Below are positions 1 through 7,938 of a stretch of DNA of 64,000 nucleotides, one piece after another. The DNA lies in the NCBI RefSeq assembly GCF_008806955.1, contig NZ_CP031727.1:1178001-1242000 (forward strand). Reading direction: 5' to 3'. This DNA comes from Cellvibrio sp. KY-YJ-3. Its GTDB lineage: Bacteria > Pseudomonadota > Gammaproteobacteria > Pseudomonadales > Cellvibrionaceae. A program made the position numbers and the translations under genes. The notes under the pieces were generated by a model. It was not told the origin of the DNA. It saw nothing but the letters and a program-made list of their open reading frames with translations, and did no database searches. Numbering within the stretch: position 1 is the stretch's first letter; every line of letters begins with the position of its first letter.

Positions 1-1254
1 GGTATTAATCACCCGTTCAAAACCGGCGTCATCGTGGCGGTTGCTAATCAAGCGCATGTACGCAATTGCATTTTTAATTTCGAGGCGATCATAAAAGCGC
101 TGGCCGCCGTAAATGCGATAGGGAATTGCCTCGCGCAATAAAGCTTCTTCCAATACCCGCGACTGGGCGTTGGAGCGGTACAAAATCGCGATAGTTTTTT
201 TCGCGTGGCCTTTGCGCGCCCAATCCTGAATCCGCTCGACAATAAAACGCGCTTCGTCCTGTTCGTTGTAGGCGGCGTAGAGCGAAATGGGATCGCCTTT
301 GTCGCCGTCCGTCCACAGCTCTTTACCGAGGCGGCCGTAGTTGTGTTTGATCACCGCGTTGGCGGCTTTGAGAATATTGCCGGTGGAACGGTAATTTTGC
401 TCGAGGCGATAAATGTGGGTGTCGGCAAAATCCTGCGAGAAGCGCTGGATATTTTCGATTTTTGCGCCGCGCCAACCGTAAATGGATTGATCGTCATCGC
501 CCACCGCGGTCACGCGCGATTCTTTGCCCGCCAGCATACGGAGCCAGGCGTATTGCACTGAGTTGGTGTCCTGGAATTCGTCCACCAAAATAAACGGGAA
601 GCGTTGGCGATAGTGTTCAAGGATGTGCGGTTTGTTGAGCCAGAGTTCGTGGGCGCGCAGCAGGATTTCGGCAAAATCTACCATGCCACCGCGCTGGCAA
701 TCCTCTTCGTAGGCGCGATAAATTTGCAGCATAGTGCGCACAAAAGGGTCGGTGGTTTCCTGTATGTGGCGGGAGCGCAGGCCTTCGTCTTTTTGCGCGT
801 TGATATACCACTGCGCCTGTTTGTGCGGCCATTTGTTTTCGTCGATATTGAGCACTTGGTAAATGCGCTTGATCAGACGCAACTGGTCGTCGCTGTCCAG
901 GATCTGGAAATTCTGTGGCAGGTCAGCGTCCTGCCAATGGGCTTTGAGCAGGCGATGGGCCAGCCCGTGGAAAGTGCCCACCCACATGGCGCGGCTGTTG
1001 ATGTATTGATTGTTCTGATTGAACAGTTCATCCAACCGGCTGCGCATTTCGCGCGCAGCTTTGTTGGTAAAGGTCACCGCCATGATCGAATAGGGCGACA
1101 TCTGCTCCACCTGAATCAACCAGGCAATACGGTGCACCAGCACGCGGGTTTTACCGCTGCCCGCACCAGCGAGGATCAGCTGGTTGGTTGCTGGCGCCGA
1201 TACGGCTTCGCGCTGTTCGTTGTTGAGTTGATCGAGGAGGAGGGAAACGTCCAT
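1..1254 (-). CDS. uvrD: DNA helicase II UvrD (5' part; truncated by window edge)
   Basis: Superfamily 1 3'-5' DNA helicase of nucleotide excision and mismatch repair. The frame opens at an ATG at 1254 and is still open at position 1, giving the N-terminal 418 residues of a protein that is normally about 720. Motifs seen in order are LNNEQREAV (Q motif), Walker A AGAGSGKT at residues 29-36, VTFTNKAAREM (Ia), DEFQDTN (Walker B), GDDDQSIYGWRGA (III) and LEQNYRS (IV). Rep is the main alternative, but the MDVSLLLDQLN start and a LexA-like box 38-53 nt upstream of the start fit UvrD better. The C-terminal region needed to separate them fully lies outside the window. Confidence 0.93.
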   Translation of the reverse strand, partial: MDVSLLLDQLNNEQREAVSAPATNQLILAGAGSGKTRVLVHRIAWLIQVEQMSPYSIMAVTFTNKAAREMRSRLDELFNQNNQYINSRAMWVGTFHGLAHRLLKAHWQDADLPQNFQILDSDDQLRLIKRIYQVLNIDENKWPHKQAQWYINAQKDEGLRSRHIQETTDPFVRTMLQIYRAYEEDCQRGGMVDFAEILLRAHELWLNKPHILEHYRQRFPFILVDEFQDTNSVQYAWLRMLAGKESRVTAVGDDDQSIYGWRGAKIENIQRFSQDFADTHIYRLEQNYRSTGNILKAANAVIKHNYGRLGKELWTDGDKGDPISLYAAYNEQDEARFIVERIQDWARKGHAKKTIAILYRSNAQSRVLEEALLREAIPYRIYGGQRFYDRLEIKNAIAYMRLISNRHDDAGFERVINT

Positions 1255-1291
1255 AACCTGAGCCAGTAAATGCATGAATGCGGGGATTTTA

Positions 1292-1307
1292 CTGGCTAGA
1301 TATACAT
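1292..1307 (-). promoter_or_regulatory. Putative LexA (SOS) box upstream of uvrD
   Basis: On the minus strand the site reads ATGTATATCTAGCCAG, 38-53 nt upstream of the uvrD ATG. It matches 13 of 16 bases of the E. coli uvrD LexA box as I remember it (CTGTATATATACCCAG). Against the general CTGT-N8-ACAG consensus each half has one mismatch. SOS control of uvrD is established in E. coli; here it is inferred. Confidence 0.45.
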
Positions 1308-1362
1308 ATGACTATCTTTGTTTTAATCCAGTGCGCAGGTTTCCGTGATTGCGCCGGCTAGC

Positions 1363-1761
1363 TTACTTGTTATTCACGTTTTTGGCGCGTACTAACCATA
1401 CGGTCACGAGTGCGGCCAAGAGTAGCATTATGGGCAGGGATTCAGGCTGGCGCTCGTCACGGCTATGGGGTTGGGCGACGTAAAAACCGGGGTTTGCCGC
1501 CGGTGCCGCGGGGGTAGTCGCTGTAGCAATACTGGCGGCGGCGACCACGGCGGCATCTAAGTAGCCGTCATTGTTTGCGACAGCTACTGTGTGGGGTTGT
1601 ATGGAAAAACAATCAACTCGGGTGTCTGTATCAGGGGTGGCCAAACAATCCGCATAGGCGGCGTAGCTGTGGGTCGAGATCAAGGCCGCAAGGCTAAATA
1701 GCAAACCCAAGGCTGTGCGGGCGGCAACTACAAAAGCCATATTGTGATACTGGTGAGCCAT
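1363..1761 (-). CDS. Small exported protein with PEP-CTERM-like C-terminal anchor
   Basis: A 132-residue protein of unknown function. The ATG at 1761 (MAHQYHN) is chosen because AGGA lies 8 nt upstream; longer in-frame starts lack this. A hydrophobic stretch near residues 12-33 ends in THSYAAYA, giving a likely signal peptide. The C-terminus reads PES, then a hydrophobic helix of about 17 residues, then RAKNVNNK. That is the tripartite layout of a PEP-CTERM sorting signal (Pro-Glu motif, transmembrane helix, basic tail). The middle is Ala/Thr/Pro rich with no recognised domain. A CRP-like site lies 52-67 nt upstream. The neighbouring gene at 2147-2731 has a related tail. The sorting role is inference. 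Confidence 0.6.
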   Translation of the reverse strand: MAHQYHNMAFVVAARTALGLLFSLAALISTHSYAAYADCLATPDTDTRVDCFSIQPHTVAVANNDGYLDAAVVAAASIATATTPAAPAANPGFYVAQPHSRDERQPESLPIMLLLAALVTVWLVRAKNVNNK

Positions 1762-1812
1762 GTCCGTTTTCCTGCTGGTGCGGTGGTATTTGTGAATGTA
1801 GCAGCTAAAAAG

Positions 1813-1828
1813 AGTGATGCAAGTCACG
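1813..1828 (-). promoter_or_regulatory. Putative CRP/Vfr site upstream of the 1363-1761 gene
   Basis: The plus strand reads AGTGATGCAAGTCACG, which is the GTGA-N6-TCAC core with one mismatch in each outer position of TGTGA-N6-TCACA. It is centred about 59 nt upstream of the ATG at 1761. A better site of the same kind precedes the next gene. Confidence 0.4.
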
Positions 1829-2062
1829 TTTTCGTGGCTTGGTGAGCATGGATTTTAGGTTAAATGTGAATTTAGGCGCCAAGTTGTTGATTTTGTTGAA
1901 ACACTTGCGCCCTGACAAAAAACATCCTTATCGCCAGCTATAAGCAAATAAATGCAAATAAAAAAACGATCCAGCAATCAGGTCGTACCGACTATTGATG
2001 CGGACCGCCAAATCGTCGCAACGGATAACCAAGCAAGGCAGAAAACCGGTTTGGCGGGCATA

Positions 2063-2092
2063 AAAAAACCGCCGTAGGGGTACGGCGGTTTT
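2063..2092 (-). terminator. Rho-independent terminator after the 2147-2731 gene
   Basis: Stem ACCGCCGTA (2068-2076) pairs with TACGGCGGT (2081-2089) around a GGGG loop. Read on the minus strand it is followed by a run of seven T. Confidence 0.85.
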
Positions 2093-2146
2093 GGGTGGCT
2101 AAAGTATCAACATTTACGGGCAATCAATCCTTGCGGTAAACACCCA

Positions 2147-2731
2147 TTATTCGGTTTGGGTGGTGCGTGCACGCGACAGCCCCAGGAATGCCAAACCAAT
2201 CAGCATCAGTACAATAGAGCCAGTGTCGGGAACCCGGGTCACGGCGCCACGCACGTAATAGCTGATGTGGGAAACGTCCTTAATCTTATCATCAGGTTTC
2301 ATATCAAACTCGGGTTCACGGAAGGGTGACTCCCATGTCCCGCCGGTAGCGCCGTCAGCTGCCAGATAACCCACCAAGGTAGTGCCCGCGCCGTCCTTGA
2401 ATATCAGCATCAGGTTGCTGTAGTTGTCCCATACGCTGGCATCCACTGCCCAATTGCCACTTTGGCCTGAATTATCGTCGTATTCGTCTTTATCCAAAAA
2501 CAGCCAGTCGTCGAAACTAAAAAATTCCTCAGCATTTACTGTTATTGGATCGGTGTTGAGGAAGTCCTGAGTCGCGCTGGTGCTCCTTTCACAGTCGGTG
2601 GTATTGGTGACGAGCGCCAAGGTACTTGCATCACAGGCTACAGTGCCCGCCTGTACAGAGCCACATACCAGCGCGCTGACCAAAGCGAGTGTTGCCAGTG
2701 GTAAAACGGAAAAGCGATTCCAAGTGTTCAT
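2147..2731 (-). CDS. Exported protein with VPDTG-type PEP-CTERM sorting signal
   Basis: A 194-residue secreted protein of unknown function. The start MNTWNRF at 2731 has GGAAGGA about 9 nt upstream; an upstream in-frame start does not. A signal peptide ends near GSVQA. The mature part carries two cysteines (VACDAS and TTDCERS) and an acidic, Trp-containing region, as in many PEP-CTERM proteins rich in short beta strands. The C-terminus is VPDTGS, then a helix of about 17 hydrophobic residues, then SRARTTQTE. This matches the VPDSG/VPDTG variant of the PEP-CTERM signal recognised by exosortases. No exosortase is in the window. A perfect CRP consensus lies 44-59 nt upstream. Confidence 0.75.
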   Translation of the reverse strand: MNTWNRFSVLPLATLALVSALVCGSVQAGTVACDASTLALVTNTTDCERSTSATQDFLNTDPITVNAEEFFSFDDWLFLDKDEYDDNSGQSGNWAVDASVWDNYSNLMLIFKDGAGTTLVGYLAADGATGGTWESPFREPEFDMKPDDKIKDVSHISYYVRGAVTRVPDTGSIVLMLIGLAFLGLSRARTTQTE

Positions 2732-3121
2732 GATTAAATTCCTTCCGCTAGTTGATTGAACGTTCAAGCTAAGCTGTGATTTATCTCACACTTTGGTTTA
2801 GCAATTTACGCGCCATATAAATGGCTGTTTTGCGGGTTGGGTTAAGCCTCTGTATTGGTGGGGTTTTTATTGCAATATGAAGGAGTTAGCAAAAAAAGTG
2901 GCGCGTAACTCGACAAAAAAATCGACGCGGAAATCAGCATTAAAGACTGGGGTTTTTAACGCCAAAAGTGATCAAAAACGGTTTTCAGTGTGAGGGTATC
3001 TAAGGCGTGAATCGCTTAGCATAAAAACAGCTCAAAACGGCGCTTTTGCCATTGATCCGCGATGGCGGTGAGTGCGTAGGGCGAGGGTGAATATGTAAAA
3101 AAAACCGGCACGGCAGGCCGC
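2732..3121. other. Intergenic region, 390 bp, with regulatory sites at its left end
   Basis: The left end carries a 12-bp palindrome TTGAACGTTCAA (2756-2767) and the CRP-type site at 2775-2790, both in front of the 2147-2731 gene. The remainder lies downstream of the CPBP gene. A 250-codon open frame begins near 3000, but it runs through the CPBP gene in another frame and I treat it as a shadow. Confidence 0.5.
2775..2790 (-). promoter_or_regulatory. CRP/Vfr-type binding site
   Basis: TGTGATTTATCTCACA is an exact match to the TGTGA-N6-TCACA consensus. It is centred about 52 nt upstream of the ATG at 2731. The palindrome TTGAACGTTCAA sits between the site and the gene and may bind a second regulator. 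Confidence 0.65.
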
Positions 3122-3955
3122 TTACCAAAGTTCGACCGGCCACTGCCCTTTGCGCAACAAGGCGGCTATATCCATGCTCAAGGCGACACCTGCATGTACC
3201 AAAACCCCGCCCCAAATAGAGCGCGATTGCAGTGCCAAAATACCGAGGAAGAGGCCAAATAAAATCGCCCCCGTTGCCTCCAGCCAGAGTTTGGGAAAGT
3301 GAATCATCAGGTAGGGGACACACATCACCCACACGGCATTGGCGCCAATTGCCGGGCGCAGGGCGTTCACCATAAATCCACGGAAAAAGAATTCCAGAAA
3401 GATGAACTGGCTTATATACAGCAGTTCCCATAGCAGGAAATCCAACCAGCTGCGCCCGGCTTGGTTGTAAAAGGGGTAATGGTTGACGAAGTCCTCGCCC
3501 AGGCTGACCAGTACCACAAAGACCAGAATCGGGCTGAGTAGCAGCAAATAACCGCGCCAATGCTGGCCGACTTGATTCCAGCGCCAGCCGAAATCGACCA
3601 TTTTTTCGTTGAACAAAAAACGGATCACCAGCCAGGGAATAACAATAAACGCAAACAGGTGGCAGCCAGTCCACCAGATATAACCCGCCAATTCCAGCCA
3701 GCCGCTGGCCTCCAGCGCGCGCAGGTAATAACCCGCATCCTGCAATTGCCATTGCCCCAAGCGGGCAAGCAGCTCGTGCAAATTTACCGAGTAGCGGCTG
3801 TAGTTGAGGATCAACAGGCTCACGCTGACACAGGCCAGCACCGTAAAAACCCGGCGCAAAGCTGCGGGGCGGCTCAATTGGTAGGAAGGTGATTCGGCAT
3901 CGATGGTATCCAGCGCCTGCAAAATGCGGCGCGGGTGCAAGTTGGCCAGTGCCAT
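3122..3955 (-). CDS. CPBP (CAAX/Abi) family intramembrane protease-like protein
   Basis: A 277-residue polytopic membrane protein with about seven hydrophobic segments. The C-terminal half shows the CPBP/CAAX-protease layout: LEFFFRGF (motif 1, normally EExxxR), YLMIHFPKLW (motif 2 with its histidine) and GGVLVHAGVAL (motif with the second histidine). Two usual active-site positions differ: the first Glu of motif 1 is Leu, and the Asn of HxxxN is Ala. It may therefore have altered or no protease activity. The gene starts 40 bp after the stop of the upstream beta-lactamase-like gene on the same strand, so the two are probably co-transcribed. The substrate is unknown. Confidence 0.75.
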   Translation of the reverse strand: MALANLHPRRILQALDTIDAESPSYQLSRPAALRRVFTVLACVSVSLLILNYSRYSVNLHELLARLGQWQLQDAGYYLRALEASGWLELAGYIWWTGCHLFAFIVIPWLVIRFLFNEKMVDFGWRWNQVGQHWRGYLLLLSPILVFVVLVSLGEDFVNHYPFYNQAGRSWLDFLLWELLYISQFIFLEFFFRGFMVNALRPAIGANAVWVMCVPYLMIHFPKLWLEATGAILFGLFLGILALQSRSIWGGVLVHAGVALSMDIAALLRKGQWPVELW

Positions 3956-3995
3956 AGTTGTCCCTCGGCGATAGCGGTGAAGCCTTGAGTCGCGG

Positions 3996-5603
3996 TTATT
4001 GTTTTTTGGCGCGGGCCGCCTGTTGTGCGCGCTCGTGCATATCTAAAAATTTGAAGATTACATCGCGCGCCAAACGGGTTTCCGAGTTGGAGAGGAACAC
4101 CATGCCGATTTGCAGCTCGCGGTTAAATACCATCTCGGTGCGGAAGCCTTTGACGTGGCCGCCGTGATGTACAAAGTTTTTGTTGCGACCGTAATCAAAT
4201 ACGCGCCAGCCCAGCCCATAGGCGGTATTGCCCACGGCTTTGCGCACGCCGTAGTAGTTCTGCTCGGGTGTGTTTTTGGTGACTCGCGACTGAATGGGTT
4301 TGAGCACGGCGAGTGGGAGGGCATCCTGACGGCGACCTACTTGCCCCAGCAAAAACTTGGACATATCCACAATACTGGCATTCACCCCGGCAGCCGGGGC
4401 AACTTTGTACCAGTTGGCCACCACGGCCGTGGGCACCCAGCGGTTGCCATTGGCGATATGCGGCGCGGCGCGGTTGGGCGAGGCGTTGTAGCTGTTCAAA
4501 CCGTAGGAAGCGCTGCGCATCCCCAAGGGTTCAAATATTTTTTTGCCGACGTAGGACTCAAAACTCATGCCCGATTTCTGTTTGATCATATCCCCCGCGA
4601 GGCTGTAGGTGACATTCTGGTAGGCGTAACACTTGCCGGGCGGGCAAACGAAGTTCACATAACGCAGGCGGTTCACCACATCGGCATAGTTCATGTTTTG
4701 GTCGATATAGTGGCTGTAAGTGTGGCGCGGCAACCCCGATGATTGGCTGAGCGCATGGCGCAGGGTCAGCTGCTTGCCGTATTTGGCATTTTTAAAGCTG
4801 ACTTTAGGCAGTACCGAGGTAATGGTGGTATCCCAGCTGATACCACCTTCATGCACCAGCACGCTGGCGGCGGTAGCGGCTACGGGTTTGGAGAGCGAGG
4901 CCAGGCGGAATACCGTATCGGGGGTGACTTTCTCGCGGGTGCCCGCGCGGCGCACACCGTAGCCCTGCAGGGATTTAATCTGCCCGCCCGAGACGACCAC
5001 AATCGCCACGCCCGGTACAAAGGGCGCAATTTTCTTCGCCACATAATCCTCAAACTCTGCCACAAATGCCTCGGGGTGGCCGCTTGGGTAGCGCGGCGCT
5101 TTGATCGGCGCGGTAGTCACCAGCGGAATGTTCGCGGCAGGTTCGGGCGCCGGTTTTGGCGGTGCGGTTTTGGCAACGGCCGGTGTGGTACTGGCGGGCT
5201 TGGCGGCTGCCGATGAAGCCGGAGGTTTGGTGGCAAGGGGAGCCGCGGGGCGACTGGAGGACTGCGCTTGGGAGGCGGCAACCTGGGCTCTGGGAAGGGT
5301 GAGCGGAATGGGAACCGGTTCTGGCGCGGCAACACTGGAGGCTGCCGCCGATGAGGCTATTGGGGCGGGCGCCGTCTGGGTGAATTGGGTGGTTTGCAAG
5401 CCGTGGGCGGATGGCTCTGCCGCCGTGGCTACAGCGCTGGCGCTGGCACTACTGTGCTGCTGGAAGGGCAGCGCTATGGGCACAGTCACCCGCTTGGTGC
5501 TGGCCAGGGTGGTCGCGGACGCGAGCGCCAGCAGCAGCGCAACCAGGGGTGGCATGCTCGGCAGGCGGAGATTTTTACAGCGCTTACTGATGGTTAACAA
5601 CAT
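3996..5603 (-). CDS. Serine beta-lactamase-like hydrolase with Ala/Pro-rich linker
   Basis: A 535-residue exported protein. Residues 1-35 contain a basic N-terminus and hydrophobic core (signal peptide or anchor). Residues about 36-170 are low-complexity Ala/Pro/Ser/Thr, likely an extended linker. Residues about 175-525 form a class C beta-lactamase/esterase-like domain, with SLSK at 236-239 (SxxK nucleophile and base), YQN at 328-330 (YxN), SSGLPRHT, and HHGGHVKGF near the end (HxG, the KTG equivalent). Family members include peptidases, esterases and D-aminohydrolases; true beta-lactamase action is unlikely to be its main role. Start choice is uncertain because no strong ribosome site precedes 5603. 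It probably forms an operon with the CPBP gene. Confidence 0.85.
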   Translation of the reverse strand: MLLTISKRCKNLRLPSMPPLVALLLALASATTLASTKRVTVPIALPFQQHSSASASAVATAAEPSAHGLQTTQFTQTAPAPIASSAAASSVAAPEPVPIPLTLPRAQVAASQAQSSSRPAAPLATKPPASSAAAKPASTTPAVAKTAPPKPAPEPAANIPLVTTAPIKAPRYPSGHPEAFVAEFEDYVAKKIAPFVPGVAIVVVSGGQIKSLQGYGVRRAGTREKVTPDTVFRLASLSKPVAATAASVLVHEGGISWDTTITSVLPKVSFKNAKYGKQLTLRHALSQSSGLPRHTYSHYIDQNMNYADVVNRLRYVNFVCPPGKCYAYQNVTYSLAGDMIKQKSGMSFESYVGKKIFEPLGMRSASYGLNSYNASPNRAAPHIANGNRWVPTAVVANWYKVAPAAGVNASIVDMSKFLLGQVGRRQDALPLAVLKPIQSRVTKNTPEQNYYGVRKAVGNTAYGLGWRVFDYGRNKNFVHHGGHVKGFRTEMVFNRELQIGMVFLSNSETRLARDVIFKFLDMHERAQQAARAKKQ

Positions 5604-5644
5604 ATGCCGTCGGGCAACTCAAATTAGGGTAATCCACATACAAC

Positions 5645-5698
5645 AACGCCACCCTGCTCACGCCCGCCGCAAGTGCCGGGCGTGAAGAGAGTGGCGTT
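5645..5698 (-). terminator. Two-tier hairpin between the cytochrome and hydrolase genes
   Basis: Outer arms AACGCCAC (5645-5652) and GTGGCGTT (5691-5698), then a symmetric 6x6 internal loop, then inner arms CACGCCCG (5659-5666) and CGGGCGTG (5677-5684) with a 10-nt loop. It follows the cytochrome gene on the minus strand. No T tract follows, so it may be a factor-dependent terminator, an mRNA-protecting hairpin or a leader structure of the downstream gene. Confidence 0.5.
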
Positions 5699-5751
5699 AT
5701 CGTTCCTTTGACCAGTGCAGTAGCAACAAAGTTTTGGCTAGCGCACCTTAA

Positions 5752-7938
5752 CTACAAGGTTTTTATGTATTCGACTAAATCCCAGCGCTGGTTTTCCGTC
5801 AGCGGTTCCTGCTGCTGACCTTTAACCGGCGGTGAGTGGATGGTGCCGTATTCGTGACCTGAATTAAAGTCGCCGCGCTTGTCGGCCTTGAATTCAAAGC
5901 CGGGGTATCCCTCGCTGCGCAGGCCGATTTTGATCGGGTCAAACTCGCGGCTGCCCACCATAAACTGATTGGGGCGGTATTCTCCGTCCTCCGGATCACC
6001 CGGACGCTTCACTGGCAACAGCAGGTCGTAAATACTGGGCACCGAGCCATTGTGCAGGTAGGGCGCCGTCGCCCAAATGCCATTCAAGGCTCGCGCTTTG
6101 TAGGATAGCAGCGATTGATAGGGTGCCGCGGTAGTATCCGCCAGATAGTTGCCGGATTTTACACTGGCTTTGATTTCATTATCAAAAAAGGATTTGGCCA
6201 TTAAATAGAGCCAGTCCAGGGTGCGGCGCGGCAGCCACTTATCCGGGTCGGGTTCGGTGGCCACTTCACCCATGGTGGCGGCAGTCAGAATCTGCACCAC
6301 TGGCGCGCGGTCTTTAAGTACCAGTGAACCCACACTCTCACTTTGATAGGTGTTTTTAAAGTTACCGGAATAGCCCGTGTAATTAACGCTGTTTTCGGCC
6401 ATGGCCCGGTCAGTGCCCACCACATCGATATTGGACATGTCGGCCACCAGGATGCGATCCCGGTCGGTGCGATCCGCCACTTCATGGCAGGACTCACAAT
6501 ACTCGGCATAGAGTTTACGCCCGCGGCGGACCTTGGCGTAGTCGATGCGCCACTCGGGCAGTGCGCCAAATACCGCATTGGCCTTTTGCTGCTCCGGGTT
6601 TTTGGTGTGGGTTTCAATCGTCGGCCAGACCGGTGAGGTCAGGCTTTTAAGGTGCGATTCCAGACGCGACAGGTTCACCATATCAATCGAGGAGGAAAAG
6701 TCGATTTGGTAACTTTTGCTGCGCTGACCGGTGAGCAGGGACGACAAGGTCCAGCCGCGCTTGTGGGCGGTCCAGTCCAAAATGCCGAACACACCAATCA
6801 CTTCCCCGGTATTGCGCCCAAGCGGCCCCATGCCCGCATTGCTCGCCAAGCCATTCCACTGCACATAGTCAGACTGGGCGATGTCCCATAAAAAGGGGTA
6901 GCTGACGGGGGCGTTAGGTTCGTTGAAGATCAGGGCCTTGATGCGCTCCATATCTACCATGCCGAGGCCGGGGTAGCCGTCATCGGTAGACATCAAGCGC
7001 TCGATAATTTTGGCAAACTGTAGGTCGCCAATAATGGTCTCGCTGATCTTGTACAGCACCTTGTCCACCTGTGCGGCGGTCATGAGGTTGGTATCGCCAT
7101 CGGCTTTGGTGGCGCCGATGAGTACATCGCGCAACTGTTTGCGGCTGATCACATGCTCCAGCACCCGGTTGTAGATGCGCCCAAAGGCATCGAGGCGCGC
7201 ATAACCGTAGTCGACACTGGAGTGGTTAATAGTGTTGTAGAGGTTAATTTTGCGGGTCCAGCGTTTGAGGTCGCTCTGCACATCCTCCGCGCGGCTGTAG
7301 CTGTTATTCAGCGTCAACACCTGCTGTACAAAGCGCTGGTTTTTTTCCGCGTCGGTGAGCGCGCGGGTCATGCTTTTTTCCAGCTCGGTGAGAAAACCCA
7401 CCATATCAGCCAGCGCCGGGCCACCGTCGATCCGGATGGCCGTACCTTTGTAGTTAACCTGACCCGTGTGGCAGGCGGCGCAGGTAAACCCGACGTAATC
7501 CTTGCCTTTATAGCTCTCTTTGACAAAGCCGACCGGCAGGCCGTCGGGGTTGAAGAAAGTGGGTTTTTGCGGCAGGTAGCGGTATTTGTCGATCAGGCTA
7601 TTGGCGCGAAACGGCTCGTTGAATTCGGCCTGTTCCAGGGCGATAAAAAAGTCGTAGGGAATCAGTGCCGAGCCCTGGGTGGTGTTGTAGTACCAGAGGC
7701 TGTCGTTGGCGCTCCAACCCTGATCCAGGTAGATGGGGGTGGAATAGTTCTCGCCAAACGTGCCGTTCTCTACCGCCAGCGCACCGCGCACCGGGTCGTC
7801 GTCCCATTTTTGGTAGAGTTTGCCAATGGCAAGAGTGATTGACATAAAAATACCCAGCACTGCCAACAGCTTGATTAGCCGCCACAGATTTTGCCGGTTG
7901 AACAGGTGATGACGGGCACCTTGCGGTGATGAACCCAT
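5752..7938 (-). CDS. RoxA-like di-haem c-type cytochrome
   Basis: A 728-residue protein with one N-terminal membrane segment (residues about 20-40) that would place the rest in the periplasm. Two c-haem motifs are seen: CAACH at 153-157 and CESCH at 481-485. Segments such as LDAFGRIYNRVL and GPLGRNTGEVIGVFG resemble the large di-haem cytochromes related to rubber oxygenase RoxA and to the cytochrome c peroxidase/MauG group. The length is near that of RoxA (about 680) and well above classical di-haem peroxidases (about 330). The substrate cannot be read from sequence. The gene stands alone, with a composite hairpin after its stop. Confidence 0.72.
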   Translation of the reverse strand: MGSSPQGARHHLFNRQNLWRLIKLLAVLGIFMSITLAIGKLYQKWDDDPVRGALAVENGTFGENYSTPIYLDQGWSANDSLWYYNTTQGSALIPYDFFIALEQAEFNEPFRANSLIDKYRYLPQKPTFFNPDGLPVGFVKESYKGKDYVGFTCAACHTGQVNYKGTAIRIDGGPALADMVGFLTELEKSMTRALTDAEKNQRFVQQVLTLNNSYSRAEDVQSDLKRWTRKINLYNTINHSSVDYGYARLDAFGRIYNRVLEHVISRKQLRDVLIGATKADGDTNLMTAAQVDKVLYKISETIIGDLQFAKIIERLMSTDDGYPGLGMVDMERIKALIFNEPNAPVSYPFLWDIAQSDYVQWNGLASNAGMGPLGRNTGEVIGVFGILDWTAHKRGWTLSSLLTGQRSKSYQIDFSSSIDMVNLSRLESHLKSLTSPVWPTIETHTKNPEQQKANAVFGALPEWRIDYAKVRRGRKLYAEYCESCHEVADRTDRDRILVADMSNIDVVGTDRAMAENSVNYTGYSGNFKNTYQSESVGSLVLKDRAPVVQILTAATMGEVATEPDPDKWLPRRTLDWLYLMAKSFFDNEIKASVKSGNYLADTTAAPYQSLLSYKARALNGIWATAPYLHNGSVPSIYDLLLPVKRPGDPEDGEYRPNQFMVGSREFDPIKIGLRSEGYPGFEFKADKRGDFNSGHEYGTIHSPPVKGQQQEPLTENQRWDLVEYIKTL

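Larger units (their letters stand above)
1762..2146. other. Intergenic region, 385 bp
   Basis: No gene is supported here. The left part holds the likely promoter of the small exported protein with a CRP-like site at 1813-1828. The right part holds the terminator of the next minus-strand gene at 2063-2092. The rest is A+T-rich with short imperfect repeats that I could not interpret. Confidence 0.5.

Noticed and set aside
604-1269. 221-codon plus-strand ORF
   Set aside because: It lies fully antisense to uvrD, whose helicase motifs are clear; no family pattern or ribosome site.
3000-3752. 250-codon minus-strand ORF
   Set aside because: It overlaps the CPBP gene in another frame and its translation is low in pattern and rich in Arg, Gly and Pro; the CPBP frame has membrane helices and family motifs.
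5101-5685. 194-codon Ala-rich plus-strand ORF
   Set aside because: It is the mirror image of the Ala/Pro linker of the serine hydrolase and is open only because of G+C-rich codon bias.
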